From positions 1 through 16,957 of the forward strand of contig JAUPMC010000057.1 of assembly GCA_030836605.1 (NCBI GenBank): DNA of 16,957 nucleotides. The letters are read 5' to 3'. Below the pieces are notes generated by a model. The model saw only the letters and a program-made list of their open reading frames with translations. It did no database searches and was not told the origin of the DNA. Below, piece by piece: positions 1-4,936 of the stretch. The translations under genes and the position numbers were made by a program. The first letter of the stretch is position 1; each line of letters starts with the position of its first letter. Source of the DNA: Thermoplasmatota archaeon. GTDB taxonomy: Archaea; Thermoplasmatota; Thermoplasmata; UBA10834.

Positions 1-438
1 CCTCACGAGGCCCTCGACGGACACGAACGTCCCTAGGTGCTTCGCCCTTAGCTTGCGTATCTCCACCCTGGAGTCGTGCGGGAGCCCTTTGATTCTGAAA
101 TGTATGATCGGGTTGGTTAGCGCGTGGGAGACCATGTGCTTCACGGCGTCCTCGGCCGCTAGCATGGACTTCGCCGGGTTCACGAGCATGTAGTTCGCGA
201 GGTCGGGGTCGAACTTCTCGACGGACGAGAACTCGACGTACATGCTCCTCACGTCTGGATACAGGTCGGCGATGGCCGACACCTGGTGCCTCTGGTCCTC
301 GGACCCCAGGAACTCCTCCCAGACGGCTATCAGGTCCTCGGGCGTGTACTCCTTGGGCGTCTCTCGTCCCCCCGTTCGACTTCGATGATGCTCCCTCCGT
401 CCGAGCCTCTTGGAGAAGGGACTACGGGTATGGCCGTG
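1..438 (-). CDS. mcm: Replicative DNA helicase MCM, N-terminal fragment (start unresolved)
   Basis: This is the N-terminal domain of the archaeal MCM hexameric replicative helicase, and the gene runs off the left edge. From base 360 down to base 1 the minus strand encodes 120 residues with clear MCM landmarks: an EEFL block, YPDVRS, then FDPDLANYML, and TFVSVEGLVR just before the edge. These match the usual MCM N-domain A region leading into the OB fold. The ATPase domain is not in the window. The frame is open up to an in-frame stop at 439-441, but between that stop and the conserved EEFL block it contains no ATG, GTG or TTG. The first in-frame GTG (282-280) lies inside conserved sequence. 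A TTG at 446-444 sits in the neighbouring frame, and one extra base in the six-C run at 368-373 would join the two frames. It follows tsr3 closely and is probably co-transcribed with it. Family call is secure; the 5' end is not. Confidence 0.9.
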
Positions 439-479
439 CTATACAAAATGGTTTGTCAGGGAGATTGTTGCGGCTACAC

Positions 480-995
480 TCAGCCTACGCCTAGCAGGTC
501 GTTCTGTATCCTGACCACCTCGGCGCTGTCCTTGGCCGCCGCGTAGAGGTCCAGGGCCCCCTTGTTCATGGGCAGGAACGAGGGGCCCCACTTGAACCTC
601 GCCATGATGCCCTCCGCCTGCTCCCGTTCCCCCAATATGTACAGCGCCGCCGCGAAGGCCTCCGCGGTGCTCAGTTTCTGGACCTTGCCGAAGTTGGTCG
701 GGTTCGTAGGCACGACGAAGGGGAGGGCGCGGTGCCTCAGGCCCTTCCGGATGCGAGGGAACGCCTCGAGCCGGTTCCACGAGCAGTCGAGGGCCAGGAT
801 GCCGAGCCTGTGCGCCACCTCCCTGTCCTCCGCGGATATCGACTTCTCCGCCGACGGGTCCAGTATGATGGCGCCCCTCGGGACCCTGTTGGGGGAGGCC
901 TCCCTCGCCTCCCCGAACCGGACCATGCGCGCGGCGGTGCACAGCCTCGGGTCGTCTTCGTGGGCCATGATGATGTAGACGCGGATCGGCGGCAT
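480..995 (-). CDS. tsr3: 16S rRNA aminocarboxypropyltransferase Tsr3 (DUF367)
   Basis: Tsr3 transfers the 3-amino-3-carboxypropyl group from S-adenosylmethionine to a modified uridine of small-subunit rRNA, a late step in ribosome maturation. The 171-residue protein is normal length for archaeal members. Family landmarks are visible: an N-terminal DDPRLCTAARM segment, LDPSAEKSIS, then LDCSWNRLEA (about residues 79-88), the substrate-region stretch ALPFVVPTNPTNFGK, KLSTAEAFAAALYILG, and the C-terminal FKWG block followed by N and LDLYAAA. The ATG at 995 is preceded by a weak AT-rich box near 1017-1027, compatible with a leaderless transcript. mcm follows within about 40-120 bases on the same strand, so the two are likely an operon. 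Cytoplasmic. The family call rests on motif recognition and is strong. Confidence 0.93.
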   Translation of the reverse strand: MPPIRVYIIMAHEDDPRLCTAARMVRFGEAREASPNRVPRGAIILDPSAEKSISAEDREVAHRLGILALDCSWNRLEAFPRIRKGLRHRALPFVVPTNPTNFGKVQKLSTAEAFAAALYILGEREQAEGIMARFKWGPSFLPMNKGALDLYAAAKDSAEVVRIQNDLLGVG

Positions 996-1153
996 CGTCC
1001 ACGTGGAGCGTCGGAGGTACTATTTCATCCTGCACCTGGCCGGCCCGGAGGACGGGAAGGGAAAAGGGTTCTTAAGGGGCCGATGGATATACGATGACGC
1101 CACGATGACGAAGACATCTGCGCTGACTCTGTGATGAGAGACGGGCGATCGGA

Positions 1154-1648
1154 GTGGCCGCCCCTCGTGACGGGACATCCGTCCCTGAGGGGCCTCGGAC
1201 GGGAGTGGACGCCATGGTTACCGGGTTCGACTATCTGAGCCAGGACAAGCAGCTCCAGGAGCATTGGCTCAGGCGGTTCGTCGCGATCCTGTTGGACGGC
1301 GCGATAGTGTACGTCCCACTGCTCCTCCTGGGGACCGTGATAGGCGCCCCGTACGTGTTCACAGGGTTCTTCTCGGGGGTCGCGCTCTTCGTCTACTCCT
1401 TCCTGTTCGAGTCCGCCACGGGGGGGACGATAGGCAAGATGGCCTTCCACATGAAGGCGGTGCCGATACACGGGACGATGTCCCCGTCTCAGGCGATGCT
1501 GAGGAACCTGTCCAAGGTGTTCGTCCTCTTCCTTTTCCTCGACTGGGTCGTCGGGATGGCCGTGGACACGAAGGACCCGAGGCAGAAGTGGATGGACCAG
1601 GTGGCCCACACATCCGTCATATTGTACGAGCCCACCCGCGCGCGCTGA
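1154..1648 (+). CDS. RDD-family integral membrane protein
   Basis: Small membrane protein of the RDD family, whose members are often poorly characterised; some act as transporters or accessory membrane subunits. Visible signatures are HWLRRFVAILLDG (the Arg/Asp pair at the head of helix 1), the GGTIGKMAFHMKAV loop after helix 2, and a SQAMLRN...LFLFLDWVVG helix followed by a Q.WMDQVAHT tail. I count three hydrophobic segments. The open frame reaches back to a GTG at 1154, but I prefer the ATG at 1214, giving 144 residues. There HWLRRF lies at the usual distance from the N-terminus, GGGAG at 1201-1205 is a reasonable Shine-Dalgarno, and the stretch between the two starts forms a stem-loop (1161-1192) that looks like leader RNA. 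It converges on the winged-helix gene at 1652 with only 3 bases between stops. Substrate or partner is unknown. Confidence 0.85.
   Translation: MAAPRDGTSVPEGPRTGVDAMVTGFDYLSQDKQLQEHWLRRFVAILLDGAIVYVPLLLLGTVIGAPYVFTGFFSGVALFVYSFLFESATGGTIGKMAFHMKAVPIHGTMSPSQAMLRNLSKVFVLFLFLDWVVGMAVDTKDPRQKWMDQVAHTSVILYEPTRAR
1161..1192 (+). promoter_or_regulatory. Stem-loop in presumed leader of RDD gene
   Basis: CCCCTC (1161-1166) pairs with GAGGGG (1187-1192), and inside it GACGG (1169-1173) pairs with CCGTC (1179-1183), leaving a five-base loop and a small internal bulge. It ends 21 bases before the preferred ATG at 1214. It would lie in the 5' leader if the start is 1214, and in the coding sequence if GTG 1154 is used. 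Function is inferred only from position and pairing. Confidence 0.4.
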
Positions 1649-1651
1649 GGC

Positions 1652-1888
1652 TCACGGGAGGCTCCACAGCCAGCCCCTCCTCTCCTGGGACACCTCGCCC
1701 TTGACCAGGCCCTTGCCCCTCATCTTCGTCAGGAACAGGACCGTCTGGTCCGGGCACCTGCGCCCGGCGGATGCGGACTCCCGCTCGATCTCCATCGTCG
1801 TCATCGGACCTTTCTCGAGCAAACCGAGGACGTAGTCCTCGGCCTCCGACACGGTCATGACGCGCCGGGGCCCGCTCCTTGCCGCCAT
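1652..1888 (-). CDS. Small winged-helix DNA-binding protein
   Basis: A 78-residue protein from the ATG at 1888, or 68 residues from the ATG at 1858. The sequence SEAEDYVLGLLEKGPMTTMEIERE looks like the first helices of a winged-helix domain. It is followed by a probable recognition helix (CPDQTVLFLTKMRGKGLVKG) and a short wing ending in WLWSLP. This is a one-domain layout common among archaeal transcription regulators. The frame remains open upstream to a TTG at 1918, but that extension (proline- and histidine-rich) looks non-coding. A perfect 12-base palindrome at 1920-1931 sits about 32 bases before the ATG and could be its operator. It lies downstream of the pilin gene on the same strand (118-base gap), so read-through from the pilin promoter is possible. 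Target genes cannot be told from sequence. Confidence 0.65.
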   Translation of the reverse strand: MAARSGPRRVMTVSEAEDYVLGLLEKGPMTTMEIERESASAGRRCPDQTVLFLTKMRGKGLVKGEVSQERRGWLWSLP

Positions 1889-1919
1889 GATGGGGTGATG
1901 TGCCGGGCCGGGTAACAAA

Positions 1920-1931
1920 CCTGCCGGCAGG
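1920..1931. promoter_or_regulatory. Perfect 12-base palindrome upstream of winged-helix gene
   Basis: CCTGCCGGCAGG is its own reverse complement and lies just upstream of the small winged-helix gene, between it and the pilin stop codon. A dimeric winged-helix protein commonly binds such a site, so autoregulation is a reasonable guess. In GC-rich DNA a 12-base palindrome can also arise by chance. Confidence 0.35.
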
Positions 1932-1943
1932 GCTCACGCCGGG

Positions 1944-1976
1944 AGGAGACAGAAATGAAAAGTGAGAAAGGGGTTT
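1944..1976 (-). terminator. T-rich tract after pilin gene
   Basis: Read on the minus strand, the sequence just past the pilin stop codon contains a run of T clusters (CCCCTTTCTCACTTTTCATT and onward) in otherwise GC-rich DNA. Archaeal RNA polymerase often terminates at oligo-T tracts without a hairpin, so this is a plausible terminator for the pilin transcript. No stem-loop is obvious. Confidence 0.4.
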
Positions 1977-2006
1977 GACACCAAAGCCACGGTCACCAGG
2001 TCACTA

Positions 2007-2519
2007 TTACCCGGAGAACGTGCACTCTGCCATGTTACCGTCAGTCGACTCGTAGATGGCGGTAAAGGTATAGATCGTGGCAGCCGAGAACGACGCGGTC
2101 ATCTTGACGTTGTCGCCCTGGTCAGCGTAGCCGTTGCCCGACAGGTCCTGGATGACGAAGGTCACCGTGAGCGCCCCCAGAGTCAGCGTCTGCATGGTCT
2201 GGGTGTCGCCGAGCCCGTCATTGAGCATGTCGACGGTCAGGTTAGCCCAGCCGCCGGATGTCGTCCCGTCATCGAGCAGTAACGATATCAAGTCCCAGCC
2301 GATGTCCTGGTTGACCGCGCCGAACGTCACCTTAACGCCGTTCGTGATCGGCTCGTCGGTCAAAGTCGTTGTCGGGGTGCTAGACGTGTCCGTGCCGAAC
2401 CCCAGTACCATCACGTACAGCACTGCGGCCAACACGACCGTGATCGCCACCATCAGGATGGTTGCGATGACAGGGGACACGGCTTCTGAGTCCTTCCGGA
2501 CTGCCCATATCTTCTTCAT
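2007..2519 (-). CDS. Archaeal type IV pilin-like protein
   Basis: A 170-residue secreted subunit of an archaeal type IV pilus or related surface filament. The N-terminus has the archaeal pilin signature: a short basic leader (MKKIWAVRKDSE), then AVSPVIATILMVAITVVLAA, a hydrophobic helix that forms the filament core after cleavage by a PibD/EppA-type prepilin peptidase. The remainder (about residues 45-170) is rich in Thr, Asp and Gly with alternating hydrophobics, as expected for a beta-rich outer domain. It lacks the heavy lysine/arginine content of cytoplasmic proteins. No pilus ATPase or platform protein is in the window, so assembly must rely on genes elsewhere. It has the best Shine-Dalgarno in the window (AGGAGG, 2533-2528, 8 bases from ATG), a clear TATA box and a 5' stem-loop, suggesting high expression. 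It lies 243 bases downstream of the KaiC-like operon on the same strand. Confidence 0.9.
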   Translation of the reverse strand: MKKIWAVRKDSEAVSPVIATILMVAITVVLAAVLYVMVLGFGTDTSSTPTTTLTDEPITNGVKVTFGAVNQDIGWDLISLLLDDGTTSGGWANLTVDMLNDGLGDTQTMQTLTLGALTVTFVIQDLSGNGYADQGDNVKMTASFSAATIYTFTAIYESTDGNMAECTFSG

Positions 2520-2527
2520 TGTTTTGT

Positions 2528-2551
2528 CCTCCTGCGGACCTTTCGGCCCGC
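2528..2551 (-). promoter_or_regulatory. Pilin leader: GNRA-type hairpin abutting a consensus Shine-Dalgarno
   Basis: On the minus strand GCGGGCC-GAAA-GGTCCGC (2551-2534) folds into a seven-pair stem (one G-U) capped by a GAAA tetraloop. It is followed without a gap by AGGAGG (2533-2528), 8 bases before the pilin ATG. The predicted transcription start (about 25-30 bases below the TATA box at 2578-2589) falls within a few bases of the stem, so the mRNA would begin almost directly with this hairpin. Likely roles are mRNA stabilisation or control of ribosome access; this is inference. Confidence 0.6.
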
Positions 2552-2577
2552 GTAAGGGTATTTACCGCCGAGCTGCG

Positions 2578-2589
2578 CTTATATAGCTT
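2578..2589 (-). promoter_or_regulatory. TATA box of the pilin gene
   Basis: AAGCTATATAAG on the minus strand is the best TATA element in the window, preceded by purine-rich bases that could serve as a BRE. It sits about 60 bases before the pilin ATG, predicting a leader of roughly 35 bases. Confidence 0.7.
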
Positions 2590-2640
2590 TGCCGCTCGTT
2601 ATCAACTCTGAGCGTTTGCGACTTCGTCTTATGCCGTACC

Positions 2641-2756
2641 CATATATCTGGGCATGTCGCAGGTTCTTAAAGGACAAGAAGACTCCGTCTTCTTAGTTAA
2701 GAGAGATGTCTTAGAAAAGGTCGCTTTTTGCCGATTTAACGACGTTTCTTAACGGC
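2641..2756. promoter_or_regulatory. AT-rich spacer with repeated TTCTTA motifs and an inverted repeat
   Basis: The gap between the KaiC-like operon and the pilin promoter is unusually AT-rich. TTCTTAA occurs at 2664-2670 and 2746-2752, TTCTTAG at 2690-2696 and GTCTTAG at 2708-2714, all in the same orientation. AAGAAGAC (2676-2683) and GTCTTCTT (2687-2694) form an exact 8-base inverted repeat around three bases. The region may hold the terminator of the KaiC operon (stem followed by T-rich sequence on the minus strand), regulator sites for the pilin gene, or both. Confidence 0.4.
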
Positions 2757-2762
2757 GCCCGG

Positions 2763-3488
2763 TCAACAGGTCCGTATGCCGCTCTGGTCGAACGCGCAGG
2801 GCAGGATGCCCACGAGCCCGGGCCTGTTCCTGACCTTCTGCACGACTATGTACTTCTTGAACTCGTGCCCGACCTTCTCGCGGTCGAGCTCGAATATCAC
2901 GTCCGCGAGGTCCTCGATGCTGCTCTGGATGCGGGACGCGTGGACCCCTTTGAGCACCGTCATGAGCGTCAGGCTCTCCGAGTGCTGCGTGTGGGCCTTT
3001 ATGGTCCTCATGGCCATCAGCACCTCGGCGCTGTCGTAGTTCTCCAGGAAGAAGTCGAGGGAGTTGATGACCACCCTGAAGGGGGGCGTGAGCTTCGATA
3101 TCTCGTACGCGAGGAACGTGAGGAAGTTCTCCTCCCTGTGGGCGTCCTTCTCCCTGATCCGCCTGATGTCCTCGAGGGTGATGCCCTCCTGCCTGAACCG
3201 GCTGATCTCGAGCTTCTTCGCGAGCACGCCCTCGTAGTACTTCGTACCTATGTTCACTATGTTGATGTCCGTCCTCCACCCGTGCTCGCGCATGACCGCG
3301 AGCACGTCCTCGTCCCTCTCGGTTGATGTGAAGTACGTGACGGGCTCCTGCCCGGTCGAGGCGAACTGCTTCGCGAAGAACTCTGTCCCGGAGCCGGGCC
3401 CTCCGACCACGAGGACCGTGGAGCCCTTCTGCACGCCCCCGCCGAGGTGGTCGTCGAGCGCGGGCACGCCCATGCTCGTGAGCTTCAT
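2763..3488 (-). CDS. KaiC/RadA-like RecA-fold protein with degenerate Walker A and B
   Basis: Third gene of a KaiC-like trio; 241 residues forming a single RecA fold. The N-terminus (VPALDDHLGGGVQKGSTVLVV) is a standard KaiC start. The P-loop reads GGPGSGTE at residues 29-36, with Thr where the nucleotide-binding Lys should be and Glu where Ser/Thr should be. The Walker B strand ends VVINSLD, with Asn142 in place of Asp. The acidic position after strand 2 is kept (STERDED, Glu57). ATP hydrolysis therefore looks unlikely, though nucleotide binding cannot be ruled out. A structural or regulatory partner role, like that of the KaiC-like archaellum protein ArlH, is possible. The ATG follows the stop of the preceding gene by one base, with a strong GGAGGAG (3499-3493) before it. 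It ends 243 bases before the pilin start. Confidence 0.8.
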   Translation of the reverse strand: MKLTSMGVPALDDHLGGGVQKGSTVLVVGGPGSGTEFFAKQFASTGQEPVTYFTSTERDEDVLAVMREHGWRTDINIVNIGTKYYEGVLAKKLEISRFRQEGITLEDIRRIREKDAHREENFLTFLAYEISKLTPPFRVVINSLDFFLENYDSAEVLMAMRTIKAHTQHSESLTLMTVLKGVHASRIQSSIEDLADVIFELDREKVGHEFKKYIVVQKVRNRPGLVGILPCAFDQSGIRTC

Positions 3489-3489
3489 C

Positions 3490-4077
3490 TCACTCCTCCT
3501 TCGCCGCGCGTATGCCCGAGTCGCACACGAGGTTGACCATGTTCGCGATCTCCGGGGTCGAGTGCTCCTCGACCGACAGTATGATGGTGCGGGCCTCCTT
3601 GACCCGCAGGCCCGAGACCAGTATGTGCAGGAACTCGGACAGTATCCAGCTGTTGTTGTGTATCGCCAGCGAGTTGATCGAGTCTATCACCACGAGCTTC
3701 TCCTTCGACTGGGAGCGCCTGAGGAGGTACTCGACCTTGAGCATGACGTTCTCCAGCATCGTCGGGCTCTCGACCAGGGACGCGTGCTCGTCCTTCTGGG
3801 CGGCCGCGGTGCCCATCATGATGTGCGATATGCAGTCGACGAAGTAGACCCTCGATGTGTCTATCTCGAGCGCCTGCATCACGCGCTTGATGGCCTCGAA
3901 CGAGATCGTCGCGGTGACGTATATCGTGTCCATGTCGCGCTTGCCCGCGTACAGGTCGATCACGCCGCTCATGACGTCCAGGTAGTTGTCGACGCTCATC
4001 TGCAGCGACACCGCCGAGCCCGGCGGCAGCTCGTTCAGCTGCCTCGCGACGTTCCCGGCGATCCTCGAGTCGGTCAT
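3490..4077 (-). CDS. KaiC-like protein lacking the P-loop
   Basis: Middle gene of the trio; 195 residues. The second half aligns with the KaiC core: a YFVDCIS strand (about 78-84), then EKLVVIDSINSL with an intact Walker B Asp132, followed by a helix rich in SEFLHILVSGLRVK and a TIILSVEEHS strand. The N-terminus (LPPGSAVSLQMSVDNYLDVM) stands where the Walker A motif should be, but there is no GxxxxGK[ST], and the protein is shorter than a full KaiC domain. It is probably catalytically dead by itself and may contribute to a mixed oligomer. Its start overlaps the stop of the upstream canonical KaiC gene by four bases (ATGA at 4077-4074), so translation is likely coupled. Recognition as a RecA-fold relative rests on the second half plus context. 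Confidence 0.72.
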   Translation of the reverse strand: MTDSRIAGNVARQLNELPPGSAVSLQMSVDNYLDVMSGVIDLYAGKRDMDTIYVTATISFEAIKRVMQALEIDTSRVYFVDCISHIMMGTAAAQKDEHASLVESPTMLENVMLKVEYLLRRSQSKEKLVVIDSINSLAIHNNSWILSEFLHILVSGLRVKEARTIILSVEEHSTPEIANMVNLVCDSGIRAAKEE

Positions 4078-4826
4078 GTCCCCGCGCTCCCTCCCTTCAG
4101 CAGGGGCACGAGCAGCACCCCGACCGGCGTCAGGTCGAGGACGTACTTCGCCCTGCTGTGCATGGTCCCGCGCATCTTGATGACCTGGAGCGTCCTGAGG
4201 AGGTCCCCCCGGCGCTCCATGTTCGCCATGAGCACTATGCCGTCCGATATGGCCTCCTCGACGCCGAACGTCGAGTACGCGGACGACTGGGCCGCGACCT
4301 CGCTCACGAGTATCGATGTGCAGTTCAGGTCGGACAGCGTCTTGCTCAGCTTGAGTATGAAGTCCCTGATCTTCTCAGGGGTCTTGAGCTTGTAGCACAC
4401 GGACGTGATGGAGTCCATCACCATCCGCCTTATGCCCAGCTCCTTGACGAGGCTGCCTATCGCAGCGACCAGGAGGTCTATCTCCTCCATCGAGAGCTCG
4501 GCCTTGGTCATGCCCAGCCGCTCGTACATCGCGGGCATGTCCACGAACACGAGCCGTCCGGACTTGATCAGCTCGCGGTCGAAGAACTTGTAGGGTATGA
4601 TGTTCATCAGGAGCTTCTCCGAGTTCTCCGTCACGCTAATGAAGAGCGAGTTCTCCCCTGAGACGGCGCCGTGGATGAGGTACTCGAGCGCGAGGGATGT
4701 CTTGCCGGTCCCGCAGCTTCCCGTGAGTAGGACCGTGTTGTCCCGGGGTATGCCGCCGTATAGGATGGTGTCTAGGCCGTCTATTCCGGTGACGCACCTG
4801 TCCCTGTCACCTGTTCTCGGGGGCAT
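4074..4826 (-). CDS. KaiC-family RecA-fold ATPase, canonical
   Basis: First gene of the trio; 250 residues, one KaiC domain. Walker A is intact (GSCGTGKT, residues 36-43), the acidic residue after strand 2 is present (SVTENSE, Glu67), and Walker B is intact (RMVMDSIT, Asp138). The opening VTGIDGLDTILYGGIPRDNTVLL is typical of KaiC/RadA proteins, and the C-terminal LRTLQVIKMRG...YVLDLTPVGV matches the final strands of single-domain archaeal KaiC homologues. Such proteins act as cytoplasmic ATP-dependent switches; clock function is not implied. A TATA-like AATAATAA (minus strand, 4852-4860) lies about 30 bases before the ATG, consistent with a leaderless transcript for the whole operon. It shares a divergent promoter region with the HPS/RraA gene. 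Confidence 0.88.
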   Translation of the reverse strand: MPPRTGDRDRCVTGIDGLDTILYGGIPRDNTVLLTGSCGTGKTSLALEYLIHGAVSGENSLFISVTENSEKLLMNIIPYKFFDRELIKSGRLVFVDMPAMYERLGMTKAELSMEEIDLLVAAIGSLVKELGIRRMVMDSITSVCYKLKTPEKIRDFILKLSKTLSDLNCTSILVSEVAAQSSAYSTFGVEEAISDGIVLMANMERRGDLLRTLQVIKMRGTMHSRAKYVLDLTPVGVLLVPLLKGGSAGT

Positions 4827-4851
4827 CAGTCCTTGAGAATGCGGTGAACCG

Positions 4852-4860
4852 CTTATTATT
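4852..4860 (-). promoter_or_regulatory. TATA-like box of the KaiC-like operon
   Basis: AATAATAAG on the minus strand, in GC-rich surroundings, centred about 30 bases before the first KaiC ATG at 4826. This spacing predicts a transcript starting at or very near the start codon. Confidence 0.5.
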
Positions 4861-4870
4861 GTTTCCAGAG

Positions 4871-4889
4871 GCGCGCGGGCGCGCGCGGG
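4871..4889. repeat. GCGCGCGGG direct repeat between divergent promoters
   Basis: GCGCGCGGG occurs twice, at 4871-4879 and 4881-4889, separated by one C. The alternating GC run lies between the two divergent TATA boxes (4852-4860 and 4904-4911). It could be a regulator site or a Z-DNA-prone spacer, or simply GC-rich chance. Confidence 0.5.
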
Positions 4890-4903
4890 TCTGCGCTCGA
4901 CAT

Positions 4904-4911
4904 GTTTTTAT
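4904..4911 (+). promoter_or_regulatory. TATA-like box of the HPS/RraA gene
   Basis: GTTTTTAT is centred about 29 bases before the ATG at 4937, the spacing expected for a leaderless archaeal transcript. Its position inside the upstream extension of the open frame argues against any earlier start. Confidence 0.5.
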
Positions 4912-4936
4912 CGAAGCAGGTAGGTGTTCAGCGTCG

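Noticed and set aside
2641..2756. CRISPR-like reading of the repeated TTCTTA motifs
   Set aside because: Repeats are only 6-7 bases, spacing is irregular and no cas genes are present.
2520..2762. Replication origin in the AT-rich gap
   Set aside because: No ORB-type repeats or Orc1/Cdc6 gene are seen; the AT content is better explained by promoter and terminator signals.
3250..4395. Long open frame antisense to the KaiC-like genes (381 codons)
   Set aside because: Shadow of the KaiC coding frames with low-complexity Arg/His/Val/Asp runs and no domain.
4844..4936. Upstream extension of the HPS/RraA frame to an ATG at 4844
   Set aside because: It would translate through the GC repeat and the TATA box and adds residues unlike the HPS family start; ATG 4937 gives the usual N-terminus.
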